Positions 4,820 to 5,281 of a DNA stretch of 5,281 bases are shown piece after piece. The DNA is from Chloroflexota bacterium (GTDB taxonomy: Bacteria; Chloroflexota; Dehalococcoidia; RBG-13-53-26). The notes under the pieces are model-generated. The model ran no database searches. It was given only the letters and a program-made list of their open reading frames with translations, and was not told the DNA's origin. The position numbers were made by a program, and so were the translations under genes. The stretch lies in NCBI GenBank assembly GCA_030616195.1, contig JAUWXW010000141.1, forward strand, positions 1 to 5,281. Direction: 5' to 3'. Numbering within the stretch: position 1 is the first letter of the stretch; every line of letters begins with the position of its first letter.

Positions 4820-5281
4820 ATGAAGCAAGCCTATCTCCTCAGTGGTACGCCTGGGGTGGGTAAGACAACCCTTATCAGGCAAGCTCTCTCCTCAGTGAAG
4901 AAAAAGCCAGGGGGATTCTACACCAGAGAGATACGAAGCCAAACGGTGCGGCAGGGCTTCGAGATAGTCACCCTGGATGGGGCCAGCGCCATCCTGGCCC
5001 ATGTCGATTTTCAGAGCCCTTACCGGGTGAGCAAGTACGGAGTAAATGTTGACAATCTGAACGATGTTGGCGTAGTTGCCCTGCGGCAAGCGATACAAGA
5101 GTGTGACATAGTAGTTATCGACGAGATAGGGAAAATGGAGCTATTCTCCCTCGCCTTCAGGGAAGCAGTGTTAGAAGCCCTGAACAGCGGGAAGAAACTG
5201 CTGGGCACTATAATGCTGGCTTCTCACCCCTGGGCTGACCAAATCAAGAAAGACGCCAGGGTTAAAGTGGTACCCGTATCC
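4820..5281 (+). CDS. THEP1-family nucleoside-triphosphatase, 3' end cut by the window
   Basis: P-loop protein of the KAP/THEP1 group, which hydrolyses nucleoside triphosphates in vitro; the cellular role is poorly known. Visible are Walker A GTPGVGKTT (9-17), the family motif GGFYTREI (31-38), RQGFEIVTLDG (44-54), YGVNVDNL (73-80) and Walker B with the THEP1 signature VVIDEIGKMELFS (98-110). The 154 residues seen run to a VKVVPVS near the window edge; the family is usually about 170-190 aa, so perhaps 20-30 residues are missing. Start choice: ATG 4820 puts the P-loop close to the N-terminus as in relatives and has GGAAG at 4805-4809. An in-frame ATG at 4793 would overlap the basic peptide's stop (TGATG) and add nine Ser/Gly-rich residues, so coupling from there is possible. 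It is in line with the preceding small genes and probably cotranscribed. Confidence 0.92.
   Translation, partial: MKQAYLLSGTPGVGKTTLIRQALSSVKKKPGGFYTREIRSQTVRQGFEIVTLDGASAILAHVDFQSPYRVSKYGVNVDNLNDVGVVALRQAIQECDIVVIDEIGKMELFSLAFREAVLEALNSGKKLLGTIMLASHPWADQIKKDARVKVVPVS

Noticed and set aside
1..5281. CRISPR arrays, tRNA or rRNA genes, insertion sequences and defence systems
   Set aside because: No spaced direct repeats, cloverleaf, rRNA-like sequence, transposase or defence-protein motif was seen on either strand.

Overview
The window looks like a piece of a bacterial chromosome of moderate GC content. It carries an acyl-CoA dehydrogenase gene, then an apparent operon for salvage of methylthioadenosine (MTA) and methyl-group metabolism. 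All genes are on the + strand. The gene content (MtnA plus an MTAP-type phosphorylase, a short MetE-like methyltransferase, a tiny COX24-like basic protein and a THEP1 NTPase) would fit an anaerobic Chloroflexota lineage such as Dehalococcoidia. That assignment is inferred from gene content and protein style and was not tested by any search.

Layout. Bases 1-104 hold no gene I can identify. A good sigma70-type promoter (105-133) and a ribosome binding site lead into a complete acyl-CoA dehydrogenase (165-1340). A 291-base intergenic region follows (1341-1631). It is rich in inverted repeats: two perfect adjacent hairpins, a set of competing short hairpins, and a 9-base inverted repeat bracketing about 180 bases and overlapping the dehydrogenase stop codon. 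Next comes a tightly packed series: mtnA (1632-2678), mtnP/MTAP (2706-3572, GTG start), a MetE C-terminal-domain-like zinc methyltransferase (3562-4614), a possible 27-residue acidic peptide with a TTG start (4624-4707), a 29-residue very basic COX24/bS22-like peptide (4704-4793), and the start of a THEP1-family NTPase (4820 onward) that runs off the right edge.

How the genes fit together. MTAP phosphorolyses MTA to adenine and 5-methylthioribose-1-phosphate, and MtnA isomerises that to methylthioribulose-1-phosphate. The same pair can act on 5'-deoxyadenosine in some bacteria. The MetE-like protein keeps the His/Cys/Cys zinc-site residues of homocysteine methyltransferases but lacks the N-terminal half of MetE, so a role in methionine regeneration from a non-folate methyl donor is plausible. 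The two tiny genes and the NTPase are packed behind it with stop/start overlaps, which suggests one transcript and coupled translation. The least explained parts are the two small ORFs at 4624-4793 and the structured leader before mtnA.
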